The translations under genes were made by a program, and so were the position numbers. 64,000 nt of DNA. Source: Celeribacter halophilus. Its GTDB lineage: Bacteria; Pseudomonadota; Alphaproteobacteria; Rhodobacterales; Rhodobacteraceae. Below the pieces are notes generated by a model. It saw nothing but the letters and a program-made list of their open reading frames with translations, was not told the DNA's origin and searched no databases. How positions within the stretch are numbered: the stretch's first letter is position 1; each line of letters starts with the position of its first letter. This document shows, one piece after another, positions 16,663 to 25,924 of this stretch. Location: contig NZ_FORY01000006.1 of assembly GCF_900114135.1 (NCBI RefSeq), positions 124,001 through 188,000 on the forward strand, read 5' to 3'.

Positions 16663-17759
16663 CACGCGCCTCCTTTCAGGCTCAGGAGCACATTCGGGCG
16701 GATCACCCCGCCCACGGCGGGAATTGACCGCCCCTGCCCCAAAACAGCGGTGAGCGCATCATAGCGCCCGCCGGTGGCCACAGGCGGCAGGTCGGGGCGG
16801 GCTTCGGCGTAAAACCCGAAGACGAACCCGTCGTAATATTCCATCGAGGTGCGGCCATAGGAGGCTTCGAACACAAGGTTCTCCACATCAACGCCGCGTT
16901 TGCCCAGCGCCTCGGTGCGGCGGCTCAACAGGTTCACCGCATCGGAAATCGCTGGCAGATCGACCGCAATATCGCGCAGTTGCGACAGCACATGCGGCAG
17001 GGTTTCCTTGAGCGAAAGGATGTCTTCGAGCAATTCGATCTCGCTGGCGGGGATCGGCGGTGCGCTGGCGTCTTCTTCAAGCGCCTTGATCCGCATGTCG
17101 ATCTCCGTCTGTGTGCGCAGCCCGATAAAGGGCGCCTCGCCCTCTTTCAGATTGGCACGCACGCGGTCGAGGTTTTGCTGGCGCAAGCCTGTGCCCGCTG
17201 CGGAAAACCGCGTCATCAAGGCGCGGAAACGGCGCGGCCGCCAGATGTGGCGCAAGAGCGCGGCGCGGCGGGTTTCAGTGGTGTTCAGCCCCGCCACAGC
17301 CGCTTTGAGGATACCGATATCCCCCGTCGCGGCACGCAGGTCATGTTCCGCCAGTGCCTCCGCGAAATTGGCGAAAACTTCGGCATCGGCAGCAGCCGGA
17401 TCGGAACCGTCGAAGACCTCGTAGCCGACCTGAAAATACTCGCTGGCGCGGCTGGGCATGTCTTCCTGTTTACGAAACACCTCGCCCGCATAGGTGTACC
17501 GCGCAGGTTCGGCCCCGTCGCTCATATGTTGTTGCACCATCGGCACGGTGAAATCCGGCCGTAGCATCATCTCGCCATGTTCGGGATCATCGGTCACATA
17601 GGCCCGTGCGCGGATGTCCTCGCCGTAGAGGTCCAAAAGCACCTCGGCAGGCAGGAGAATGTCCATCTCGACAGGCAGCGCACCTTGCGCCTCGAACAGA
17701 GCCTTGAGCCGTGCGGCCTCGGCCTTGACGGCGGCTTTCGTGATTTCGGGGCGGGACAT
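16662..17759 (-). CDS. hisZ: ATP phosphoribosyltransferase regulatory subunit
   Basis: HisZ is a catalytically inactive paralogue of histidyl-tRNA synthetase that binds histidine and regulates short-form HisG. The 365 residues keep the class II synthetase fold: motif 2-like Y-T-Y-A-G-E-V-F-R and a late G-G-R-Y-D-A-L corresponding to the HisRS G-G-G-R-Y-D. It sits between hisS and hisG with a TGATG overlap at each end. The synthetase, its regulatory paralogue and the target enzyme therefore share one transcript. Confidence 0.95.
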   Translation of the reverse strand: MSRPEITKAAVKAEAARLKALFEAQGALPVEMDILLPAEVLLDLYGEDIRARAYVTDDPEHGEMMLRPDFTVPMVQQHMSDGAEPARYTYAGEVFRKQEDMPSRASEYFQVGYEVFDGSDPAAADAEVFANFAEALAEHDLRAATGDIGILKAAVAGLNTTETRRAALLRHIWRPRRFRALMTRFSAAGTGLRQQNLDRVRANLKEGEAPFIGLRTQTEIDMRIKALEEDASAPPIPASEIELLEDILSLKETLPHVLSQLRDIAVDLPAISDAVNLLSRRTEALGKRGVDVENLVFEASYGRTSMEYYDGFVFGFYAEARPDLPPVATGGRYDALTAVLGQGRSIPAVGGVIRPNVLLSLKGGA

Positions 17760-19243
17760 CAGGAATAGCTTTCGATGATTTCACGCACCTTGGCGACCAT
17801 CTGATCGCGCGGCACTTCGTATTGGTTGAGGCGGTCTTTCCATTCCTCAAGGGAGGCATTCTCCGCCAGTTTCGTGCCGAGGATCAGATCCTTGATCTGC
17901 ACCACACCACGTTCCGCCTCGTCACCACCCTGAATGATCGCCACGGGGCTTTCCCGTTTGTCGGCGTATTTGAGCTGGTTGCCAAAGTTCTTCGGATTGC
18001 CGAGATAGACCTCGGCCCGGATGCCTGCCTGACGCAGTTCCGTGACCATCGTCATATAATCACCCATCCGGTCGCGGTCCATCACGGTCACGACGACAGG
18101 ACCCTGTGCCGTGGACCCGATCCGGCCCGTGGCGCGCAAGGCGGCCAGAAGGCGGTCAACGCCGATCGACATGCCGGTTGCGGGCACGGCCTGACCGGTG
18201 AAGCGCTTCACCAGATCATCGTAACGCCCGCCACCCGCGACAGAGCCGAACTCGCGCACGCGGCCTTTCTCGTCCGTAATCTCGAAGGTCAGTTCCGCCT
18301 CGTAGACAGGGCCGGTGTAATAGCCAAGCCCGCGCACCACGGCGGGATCGATCACGATGCGGTCGGGACCGTAGCCCTGACCTTCGAGCAGGGTGGCAAT
18401 CTGGCGCAGCTCGTCTACGCCCTCGACGCCGGTCTTGGCCTCTCCAACCAGTTCCGCCAGACGATCCAATGTCGCCGCGTTGCTGTCCTGACGCCCGTTC
18501 ACAAAGCCGAGGATCAACTCGACCTGCGCGGTCTCCAGACCTGCGCCTTTGGTGAAGTCGCCGCTCTCGTCCTTGCGCCCTTCGGTGAGCAAGGCCATCA
18601 CACCCGCATCCCCGAATTTGTCATGCTTGTCGATGGTGCGCAGAACGATGCCGCGCACATTGGCGAATTCTTCGGTGTCGGGCAGGCCAGCGGCCTCCAG
18701 CACCCCGTCGAGCACCTTCCGGTTGTTCACACGGATGATGTAATCGCCACGCTTGATGCCAACGGCCTCCAGCGTATCCGAGAGCATCGCGCAAATCTCC
18801 GCATCGGCGGCCACAGAAGGCGCACCCACAGTGTCGGCGTCACATTGGTAGAACTGGCGGAAACGTCCCGGACCGGGTTTCTCATTGCGCCACACCGGCC
18901 CCATCGCAAAGCGGCGGTAGGGTGAAGGCAGGTCCTGACGGTATTGCGCCGCCACACGCGCCAGCGGCGCGGTCATGTCATAGCGCAGGGCGACCCAATC
19001 GGAATCATCTTCCTGCCATGCAAAAACACCCTCGTTCGGGCGGTCCACATCGGGCAGGAACTTGCCAAGCGCCTCGACGGTTTCCACCGCAGAGGTTTCC
19101 AGCGCCTCGAACCCGTAATGATGATAGACTTCAGCGATCTGATCGAGCATATGCTTGCGCTCGGTCACTTCTGTGCCGAAATAATCACGAAATCCCTTGG
19201 GCGTCACTGCCTTGGGGCGCGGGGTTTTCTTGGGCTTGGCCAT
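17759..19243 (-). CDS. hisS: Histidyl-tRNA synthetase
   Basis: 494 residues, class II aminoacyl-tRNA synthetase. Motif 2 is seen as [20 protein letters not shown], the histidine loop as G-L-G-Y-Y-T-G, and G-G-G-R-Y-D-D-L lies before motif 3; an anticodon-binding domain follows (about 390-485). This R-N-E-K-P-G-P-G-R form belongs to the divergent alphaproteobacterial HisRS group, in which tRNA-His lacks the usual extra G-1 (established for Caulobacter). First gene of hisS-hisZ-hisG; slyX is divergent. Confidence 0.95.
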   Translation of the reverse strand: MAKPKKTPRPKAVTPKGFRDYFGTEVTERKHMLDQIAEVYHHYGFEALETSAVETVEALGKFLPDVDRPNEGVFAWQEDDSDWVALRYDMTAPLARVAAQYRQDLPSPYRRFAMGPVWRNEKPGPGRFRQFYQCDADTVGAPSVAADAEICAMLSDTLEAVGIKRGDYIIRVNNRKVLDGVLEAAGLPDTEEFANVRGIVLRTIDKHDKFGDAGVMALLTEGRKDESGDFTKGAGLETAQVELILGFVNGRQDSNAATLDRLAELVGEAKTGVEGVDELRQIATLLEGQGYGPDRIVIDPAVVRGLGYYTGPVYEAELTFEITDEKGRVREFGSVAGGGRYDDLVKRFTGQAVPATGMSIGVDRLLAALRATGRIGSTAQGPVVVTVMDRDRMGDYMTMVTELRQAGIRAEVYLGNPKNFGNQLKYADKRESPVAIIQGGDEAERGVVQIKDLILGTKLAENASLEEWKDRLNQYEVPRDQMVAKVREIIESYS

Positions 19244-19389
19244 GGCTGGTCCTTTTGCTCACTGTCGCGGGCGGCATATCGCACAGGCGGCTCAGGGGCA
19301 AGACGGGGCAGGCCCGCAAGGGGTGAAAACCCGTGCAAAACCGCCTATATTAGACAGTGGATCAGTTCACCACTGAGAGGGAGAAAGAC

Positions 19390-19602
19390 ATGTCAAACGA
19401 AACCCGCGTCACCGTGCTCGAAGAACAGGTCGCCTATCTCACCAAAACAGTCGAGGAACTCTCCGATGTGGTTGCCAAACAGGAACGCATGTTGGAGTTG
19501 GTCGAACGTCGGCTGGGCATGTTGATGGAGGCCGAGGCGCTCCGCCAATCCGATTCCGAAGGCACCGTCGCTCTGGCCGACCAACGCCCGCCGCATTGGT
19601 AA
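19390..19602 (+). CDS. slyX: SlyX family protein
   Basis: 70 residues with heptad-like coiled coil (about 8-45, V-L-E-E-Q-V-A-Y-L-T-K-T-V-E-E-L) and the family's C-terminal R-P-P-H-W, the usual P-P-H-Y/W end. SlyX proteins are small, cytosolic and of unknown function. The ATG at 19390 follows GAGGGAGA; an in-frame start 11 codons earlier has no ribosome site. Divergent from hisS. Confidence 0.85.
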   Translation: MSNETRVTVLEEQVAYLTKTVEELSDVVAKQERMLELVERRLGMLMEAEALRQSDSEGTVALADQRPPHW

Positions 19603-19704
19603 GTCCACCACCTGCATGGCTCGCCGTGGGGTCATAGACCGCGTTTGCACCGCATAACGCGATGCGAAAGAGTGTGTTCAGGTAACGGCAAGACTGGCCG
19701 CGCC

Positions 19705-20784
19705 TCAGCGCATTTCCTCGCTCATCACCTGACCGTCATGCAGCAACAGTTCCAGCCAGTTCTCTTCCGCCCCGAAACGGGGGTAGATCGAGACAAAGGC
19801 CACCTGACGCTCCAGATCACTCAGCCGCTCCGCAGGGCAATAGGAACCACGGCCCACGCCGCAGGTCTTGCGCTTGATCTTCTCGTAGGTCTTGTCCGCA
19901 TTCGACCAGTCGCGGTCCGTGTCGTCGGAATAGCGCAACACCTCATGCAGCCCCGCCGCGCCGAACATCACCAGCGCCGCTGTGACCTGACGTGCGCAAC
20001 CATCGGCGAAACCGGTGATATACTGGCTATGCGGGGCGGTGTTTTCAGGGGCGCTGTCGTAAAGCTGCCAGACAGGGCGGCCTTCACGCGGGAACTGGTC
20101 AACCTTTGCGCCCATCGCGCGGGGCCGGATCTCGCAATTGATCCCGACCTCGCCAAAGGGCAGCACCTCTCCGGTTTTCACAGTCGAAACCGGTCCGTTT
20201 TCGGGCGCGGCTTTCAGAAAGCCGAACAGCGGCTTGCGCGTCTTGGCGGCAGGCTTGGCGGTTTGCACCTCTGGCGCAGTCTCTTCGGGAACTTCGGGGA
20301 GCGTGCTTTGCACGCCGTAAGTCTCCGGTCGCACCTCGGAACTCTCGGCCTCGGCAAGGGCGGCTCCGGCCTCCGTCTCCACCCGCATGGCGACCTCGTC
20401 GGTCGCCCCCTCGGCACGTTTCGGTTTCAGAAAGCTGAAGATGCCGCCGAATCCGGCTTTCTGCACCTCTGTGGTCGCGGCACGAATCTCCGGTGCCTCT
20501 GCGACATCCGTCTCGTCACTGGTGGCCATGTCAGCAGTCGCATCATCGGCTGGCGCGGCATCAGTAGACGGCCCGCCCATCTCGTCAGACAGTTCGCCGC
20601 CCTTCAACTCATCCGCCTCGACCTGCGCCGTTTCGTGCAACACCTCGGCGCCATCCGTCACCGCGACGGCCTCCTCCGCCACCGGCGCGGCGGTCTCACC
20701 CGACGACGGGGCCAGAAACTCCGGCACAGACATCTGACACGCGCTCAAAAGCAGACCGCAAGAGGTGAGCAAGACGCAGCGCAT
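19705..20784 (-). CDS. Acidic lipoprotein coupled to dnaE
   Basis: 359 residues. The lipoprotein signal ends in L-L-S-A-C with Cys-16. Residues 20-220 are low-complexity, rich in Ala, Glu and Asp, with two short related motifs (G-I-F-S-F-L-K-P-K and L-F-G-F-L-K). The C-terminal 150 residues look folded: I-N-C-E-I-R-P, Y-I-T-G-F-A-D-G-C-A-R-Q, K-T-C-G-V-G-R-G-S-Y-C-P. I recognise no family. The ATG at 20784 shares its A with the dnaE TGA stop (TGATG), so translation is coupled to dnaE, an odd partner for an envelope protein. Confidence 0.8.
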   Translation of the reverse strand: MRCVLLTSCGLLLSACQMSVPEFLAPSSGETAAPVAEEAVAVTDGAEVLHETAQVEADELKGGELSDEMGGPSTDAAPADDATADMATSDETDVAEAPEIRAATTEVQKAGFGGIFSFLKPKRAEGATDEVAMRVETEAGAALAEAESSEVRPETYGVQSTLPEVPEETAPEVQTAKPAAKTRKPLFGFLKAAPENGPVSTVKTGEVLPFGEVGINCEIRPRAMGAKVDQFPREGRPVWQLYDSAPENTAPHSQYITGFADGCARQVTAALVMFGAAGLHEVLRYSDDTDRDWSNADKTYEKIKRKTCGVGRGSYCPAERLSDLERQVAFVSIYPRFGAEENWLELLLHDGQVMSEEMR

Positions 20785-23700
20785 CAAATATCCTCAACCA
20801 TAATCACTCCATCGAAAGACTTGATCGCGCCTTTGACTTCCGGCGTGATGACAAACGGTTTGGGCACGTCGATATCGACCTCGTTGGGATAATCCGGTGC
20901 CATGATGCAAAAGCTGATTGCGCCTTTGGGCGGCTGTTTGGCCTCTTCGGTGATGCGGGTCAGAAGCTCGCCCACCTGTGCGATGGCGCTGGCGTCCTCG
21001 CAATAGATCTTGAGCCCCGCCCCGCCGGCATCCGCGACCACCGTATCCATCGGCGCAACCGAGCGGATCATCGGGTCAAACTGCCCGTCATTGAACCGCC
21101 CTTCGAGCGTCACCACCAGCTTGTCATGGTTCTCGAAAATCGTATAGGCGCTCTCGTAATCGCCCTTTTTCGGGAACATGGCGATGCCCGCCAACTGACC
21201 CGTGGAGTCAGAGATATTCATCCGGAAATAGCGCGTGCCCTTGCCCGATTTCATCGGACGGAAGCCCGAGACCAGCACGCCGACCTTCATGATCGCGCCG
21301 CCTTCGGCTTCGGCCTTGGCCTGCACCTCGGCAATCGTGCCGATCTTCTTGCGTTTCAGAGCGCTGGCGTAATCGTCGAGCGGGTGACCGGAGAGATAGA
21401 ACCCGATGGCCTTGTGCTCTTCCATCAACCGCTCTGAGGCGACCCAGTCATTCACTGGCGAGAGCCGCGGCTCCGGTAGATCCTCGCCCGCATCGCCAAA
21501 GAGCGAGACCTGATTGGAGGCCTTTTGCTCATGGATCGCGGCGGAATATTGCACCAGTGAATCTAGACTCTCGAAGACGCGGCGGCGGTTGCTGTCGAGC
21601 TGGTCGAAGGCGCCCGCGCGGGCGAGCATCTCCAAGGGGCGTTTGCCGACCTTCTTGAGATCGACGCGACGGGCGAAATCGAACAGCGTGACAAAGGGCT
21701 TGCCGCCTTCTTCGCGCGCACGGACGATCAGTTGCATCGCCTCGCCCCCGACGTTTTTGAGCGCGCCCAGCGCATAGACCAGTTTCTGATCCACCACATC
21801 AAAGGTCGCCAGCGAGCGGTTCACACATGGCGGGATGATCTCGATCCCCAGCCCGCGTTTGACCTCTTCGGCATAGATGGAGAGCTTGTCGGTGAGGTGG
21901 ATATCACAATTCATCACCCCCGCCATGAACTCGACGGGATGGTTCGCCTTGAGCCAGCCGGTCTGGTAGGACACCACCGCATAGGCTGCCGCGTGGGATT
22001 TGTTGAACCCGTAGTTGGCGAATTTCTCCAGAAGGTCGAAAACCTCGGAGGCTTTCTTTTTGTCGACCCCGTTCTTGGCCGCGCCCTCTTCGAATTTCGG
22101 GCGCTCGGCGTCCATCGCCTCCTTGATCTTTTTCCCCATCGCACGACGCAACAGGTCGGCGCCACCAAGGCTGTAACCAGCCATGACCTGCGCGATCTGC
22201 ATCACCTGTTCCTGATAAACGATGATGCCTTGGGTCTCGGCCAGAATGTGGTCAATGGTCGGGTGAACGGATTCCAACTCCTTGCGCCCGTGTTTCACGT
22301 CGCAATAGGTCGGAATGTTCTCCATCGGCCCCGGACGGTAGAGCGCCACAAGCGCCACGATGTCTTCGATACAGGTCGGCTTCATCTGACGCAGCGCCTG
22401 CATCATGCCCGAGCTTTCCACCTGAAACACCGCAACCGTTTTCGCGTCCGAATAGAGCTTGTAGGTCTTTTCGTCATCCAGCGGGATGAGGTTGATCTGG
22501 TTCTCCCCGCCCTCGGGCGGCTCGTAAAGCTGTGTCCCGTCCGCCGCGACATGCAGCGGGCGGCCCGATTTGAAGATCAGATCCATCGCCGACTGGATCA
22601 CCGTCAGCGTCTTGAGGCCCAGAAAGTCGAACTTCACCAGACCCGCCTGCTCGACCCATTTCATGTTGAACTGGGTGGCGGGCATGTCGGAGCGCGGGTC
22701 CTGATAGAGCGGCACCAGATGGTCCAGAGGCCGGTCCCCGATCACAACCCCCGCCGCGTGGGTCGAGGCGTTGCGCAACAGCCCTTCGACCTGCTGGCCA
22801 TAGGTCAGAAGCCGGTCCACAACCTCCTCGTTGCGGGCCTCTTCGCGCAGTTTTGGCTCGTCTTCCAACGCCTGTTTGATCGAAACGGGCTTCACCCCCT
22901 CGACAGGGATCAGCTTCGACAGCCGGTCCACCTGCCCGTAAGGCATCTGCAACACCCGCCCGATGTCCCGCACCGCCGCCTTGGACAAAAGCGCACCAAA
23001 GGTGATGATCTGCCCCACCTTGTCGCGCCCGTATTTCTCCTGCACATAGCGGATGGTTTCCTCGCGGCGATCCATGCAGAAGTCGATGTCGAAGTCGGGC
23101 ATCGACACACGTTCGGGGTTCAGGAACCTCTCGAACAGCAGCGAATAGCGCAGCGGGTCCAGATCGGTGATGGTCAGACAATAGGCGACCAGAGAACCGG
23201 CCCCCGACCCCCGACCCGGCCCGACCGGAATGCCGTGATCCTTCGACCACTTGATAAAGTCGGCCACGATCAGGAAGTAGCCCGGAAAGCCCATCTGCTC
23301 GATGATGCCCAACTCGAATTTGAGCCGGTCCTCGTAATCCTCCCGCGAGCCTGCGGGCTGGATCACGGCCAGACGTTTGTCGAGACCTTCCCACGCCTGT
23401 TTGCGCAGTTCCTCCACCTCGTCATCGGCGAATTTCGGCAGGATCGGCGCACGCTTGTAAACCTTAAAGGCACAGCGTTTCGCGATCTCCACCGTGTTCT
23501 CGATGGCTTCGGGCAGATCGGCAAAAAGCGCGGCCATTTCCGAAGGTGACTTGAAATAATGCTGCGGGGTCAGACGCCTGCGCGGCTCCACCTGATCGAC
23601 ATAGGCCCCCTCGGCGATACAGATCAGCGCATCATGCGCTTCATACATCTCGCTTTTCGGGAAATAGGCATCATTGGTCGCCACTAAGGGCAGACCCATC

Positions 23701-24302
23701 TCATAGGCCCATTCGACAAAGGGCCGCTCGGTCAGCCGCTCCGCATCCGTATGGCTGCCGCCCTCGCCCGGATGGCGCTGTAACTCGACATAGAGCCGGT
23801 TCGGGTAGATTGCCTTGAACCGCTCCAGAAGGGCGCGGGCCTGATCGAAGTGATTCTCCAGAATCATCTTGCCCACCGGCCCGAGCGATCCGCCGGTGAG
23901 ACAGATCAGCCCCTCGGAATATTGCTCAAGCTCATCCACTGTCACCTGCGGCACACCGTCGTGCTTGTCCACATAGAGACAGGAATTGAGCTTCATCAGG
24001 TTCTCGTAGCCCGTCTCGCTCTGGGCCAGAAGCACCACCGGCGCGGGGCGTTTCTGGCGCTCTCCGGGGGCGGCCTCATGATAGGCCACATCCACCTGAC
24101 AGCCGATAATCGGCTGGATCCCTGCGGCCTTGGAATATTCGGAAAATTCCAACGCACAAAAGAGGTTGTTGGTGTCCGTCACCGCCACGGCAGGCATGTC
24201 CATATCCTTCACCATGCCGCTCAATTTCTTGAGCCGCATCGCCCCTTCAAGAAGCGAGTATTCGGTGTGGACGCGAAGGTGGATAAAAGTTGGGCTGCTC
24301 AT
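20784..24302 (-). CDS. dnaE: DNA polymerase III alpha subunit
   Basis: 1172 residues, DnaE1 type, the main replicative polymerase. In order: the PHP domain (R-V-H-T-E-Y-S-L-L-E-G-A at the start), a catalytic palm with G-P-G-R-G-S-G-A-G-S-L-V-A-Y and the two Asp of P-D-F-D-I-D-F, fingers with R-R-A-M-G-K-K, an HhH/OB-fold region near the C-terminus and a short tail with F-V-I-T-P-E. No intein or frameshift is seen. The ATG at 24302 gives the usual M-S-S-P-x-F-I-H-L-R-V-H start. The 248 bp to xdhA are a divergent promoter region. Confidence 0.97.
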   Translation of the reverse strand: MSSPTFIHLRVHTEYSLLEGAMRLKKLSGMVKDMDMPAVAVTDTNNLFCALEFSEYSKAAGIQPIIGCQVDVAYHEAAPGERQKRPAPVVLLAQSETGYENLMKLNSCLYVDKHDGVPQVTVDELEQYSEGLICLTGGSLGPVGKMILENHFDQARALLERFKAIYPNRLYVELQRHPGEGGSHTDAERLTERPFVEWAYEMGLPLVATNDAYFPKSEMYEAHDALICIAEGAYVDQVEPRRRLTPQHYFKSPSEMAALFADLPEAIENTVEIAKRCAFKVYKRAPILPKFADDEVEELRKQAWEGLDKRLAVIQPAGSREDYEDRLKFELGIIEQMGFPGYFLIVADFIKWSKDHGIPVGPGRGSGAGSLVAYCLTITDLDPLRYSLLFERFLNPERVSMPDFDIDFCMDRREETIRYVQEKYGRDKVGQIITFGALLSKAAVRDIGRVLQMPYGQVDRLSKLIPVEGVKPVSIKQALEDEPKLREEARNEEVVDRLLTYGQQVEGLLRNASTHAAGVVIGDRPLDHLVPLYQDPRSDMPATQFNMKWVEQAGLVKFDFLGLKTLTVIQSAMDLIFKSGRPLHVAADGTQLYEPPEGGENQINLIPLDDEKTYKLYSDAKTVAVFQVESSGMMQALRQMKPTCIEDIVALVALYRPGPMENIPTYCDVKHGRKELESVHPTIDHILAETQGIIVYQEQVMQIAQVMAGYSLGGADLLRRAMGKKIKEAMDAERPKFEEGAAKNGVDKKKASEVFDLLEKFANYGFNKSHAAAYAVVSYQTGWLKANHPVEFMAGVMNCDIHLTDKLSIYAEEVKRGLGIEIIPPCVNRSLATFDVVDQKLVYALGALKNVGGEAMQLIVRAREEGGKPFVTLFDFARRVDLKKVGKRPLEMLARAGAFDQLDSNRRRVFESLDSLVQYSAAIHEQKASNQVSLFGDAGEDLPEPRLSPVNDWVASERLMEEHKAIGFYLSGHPLDDYASALKRKKIGTIAEVQAKAEAEGGAIMKVGVLVSGFRPMKSGKGTRYFRMNISDSTGQLAGIAMFPKKGDYESAYTIFENHDKLVVTLEGRFNDGQFDPMIRSVAPMDTVVADAGGAGLKIYCEDASAIAQVGELLTRITEEAKQPPKGAISFCIMAPDYPNEVDIDVPKPFVITPEVKGAIKSFDGVIMVEDI

Positions 24303-24550
24303 TTGCCGCCAAGCTAACTCAAGCCGCACACAGAGGCCAAGGGCAAAACGTGCCTATTTCACGGCTCCGTTATTATCCGCCCTCGCGCCTGAATTTTGAT
24401 CAAAAGGGCAAAATTTGCGCAGAAACCTGTCGCCATGCCACGCAAATCCCTTGCAAAAAGCCTGTCGGAGCGGTTTCCTATCAAGAACTCATTCGCGCTT
24501 TCCGCCGCATCGGGCGCGGGTTTGGAACAAGACAGCGGCAGGTCTGATAC

Positions 24551-25924
24551 ATGGAGATCACTTTTCGGCTGAACGGCGAGCTCATCACAGCAAGCGAAGC
24601 ACCGACGCGAACTCTGCTTGACTATTTACGCGAAACACGCGGCCTCACCGGCACAAAAGAAGGCTGCAACGAAGGGGATTGCGGAGCTTGCACCGTGATG
24701 GTGGAGGATGCGCAGGGCAAAAAGCCCCTGAACGCCTGCATCCTGTTCCTGCCCCAGCTTCACGGCAAATCCGTCACCACGGTCGAGGGTCTGTCCAAGG
24801 GCGACAGCCTGCATCCCGTGCAAAAGGCCATGATCGAAGAACACGGCAGCCAGTGCGGTTTTTGCACGCCGGGCATTGTCATGTCTCTGGCCACGGCCCA
24901 TGCCCGCGGCGAGACCGCGCACAAGGATGTTCTGGCCGGAAACCTCTGCCGCTGCACGGGCTACGCGCCCATCCTGCGTGCCGCGAAAAAGGTCGAGGAT
25001 GCGCCTGTGCCCGAAGGGCTGGATCACATCCCCTTTGCCACCCCTGCCATTGTCGAGCGCCCCGAAACCACCGACGAGCTCGCCGCCATCTATGCGCTGC
25101 GCCCTGATGCGGTGCTGATTGCGGGGGCAACCGATGTCGGGCTTTGGGTCACGAAACAGATGCGCGATCTGGAAGAGGTGATTTTCCTTGGCGGCATAGA
25201 GGATCTCAAAGGCATCACGGAAACCACTGAGGCGTTCGAGATCGGCGCGATGACCCCGATTGCCGATCTGATCGCGGCGTTCAAGCCTCACGCACCCTCG
25301 CTTGCGGAGATGTATCGCCGCTTTGCTTCCACACAGGTCCGCGCGGCGGCCACGCTTGGCGGCAATATCGCCAACGGCTCCCCCATCGGCGACAGCCCGC
25401 CCCCGCTCATCGCCGCCGGAGCCACGCTGAAGCTGCGCAAGGGCGAGGACCGGCGGAGCATCGCGCTGGAAGATTTCTTCATCACCTATGGCAAACAGGA
25501 CCGCCAGCCCTCCGAATTTGTCGAAAGCATCACCGTGCCGAAAGCGGGGCTTGAGCATCTCAAGGTCTACAAGCTCTCGAAACGGTTCGATCAGGACATT
25601 TCCGCCGTCTGCGGTGCGTTCAACATCACGGTTACGGACGGAACCATCACCGCCGCCCGCATCGCTTTTGGCGGTATGGCCGGCACGCCCGCACGCGCCA
25701 AGACCGTCGAGGCGGCGCTGACCGGCAAGCCGTGGACACAGAAGACCATCGACGCCGCCCTGCCCGCCTTTGCCGAGGATTACACGCCCATGAGCGACAT
25801 GCGGGCCTCGAACACCTATCGCCTCACCACCGCGCAAAACATGCTGCGGCGCTATTTTGCAGAGGATCAGGGACTTGCCACTTCGGTTCTCGCGGTCACG
25901 CAAACCGGAAAGGAGGACGCATAA
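24551..25924 (+). CDS. xdhA: Xanthine dehydrogenase small subunit (Fe-S and FAD)
   Basis: XdhA takes electrons from the molybdenum subunit through two [2Fe-2S] clusters to FAD and NAD+. The 457 residues have first-cluster Cys 39, 44, 47 and 63, second-cluster Cys 102, 105, 133 and 135 (Q-C-G-F-C-T-P-G, C-R-C-T-G-Y), then an FAD-binding domain (about 165-340) with I-A-G-A-T-D-V-G and L-G-G-N-I-A-N-G-S-P-I-G-D, and a CO-dehydrogenase-flavoprotein-type C-terminal domain. Stop and xdhB start overlap (TAATG). First gene of a seven-gene plus-strand operon. Confidence 0.96.
   Translation: MEITFRLNGELITASEAPTRTLLDYLRETRGLTGTKEGCNEGDCGACTVMVEDAQGKKPLNACILFLPQLHGKSVTTVEGLSKGDSLHPVQKAMIEEHGSQCGFCTPGIVMSLATAHARGETAHKDVLAGNLCRCTGYAPILRAAKKVEDAPVPEGLDHIPFATPAIVERPETTDELAAIYALRPDAVLIAGATDVGLWVTKQMRDLEEVIFLGGIEDLKGITETTEAFEIGAMTPIADLIAAFKPHAPSLAEMYRRFASTQVRAAATLGGNIANGSPIGDSPPPLIAAGATLKLRKGEDRRSIALEDFFITYGKQDRQPSEFVESITVPKAGLEHLKVYKLSKRFDQDISAVCGAFNITVTDGTITAARIAFGGMAGTPARAKTVEAALTGKPWTQKTIDAALPAFAEDYTPMSDMRASNTYRLTTAQNMLRRYFAEDQGLATSVLAVTQTGKEDA

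Noticed and set aside
17759-19243. Two tRNA synthetase-like genes in a row as a recent duplication
   Set aside because: The second, hisZ, is an ancient regulatory paralogue with its own family features, not a recent copy of hisS.
21732-23549. Very long open frame antisense to dnaE (and similar ones opposite xdhB at 25927-28071 and glnD at 55529-56956)
   Set aside because: These mirror the high-GC codon pattern of the real gene. They give His/Arg/Gly-rich sequence with no recognisable domain and have no ribosome sites.
24394-24405. Palindrome TTTTGATCAAAA between dnaE and xdhA
   Set aside because: A perfect 12-bp palindrome is expected several times by chance in 64 kb, and it does not match the FNR spacing. 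It could be an operator for xdh but nothing else supports it.
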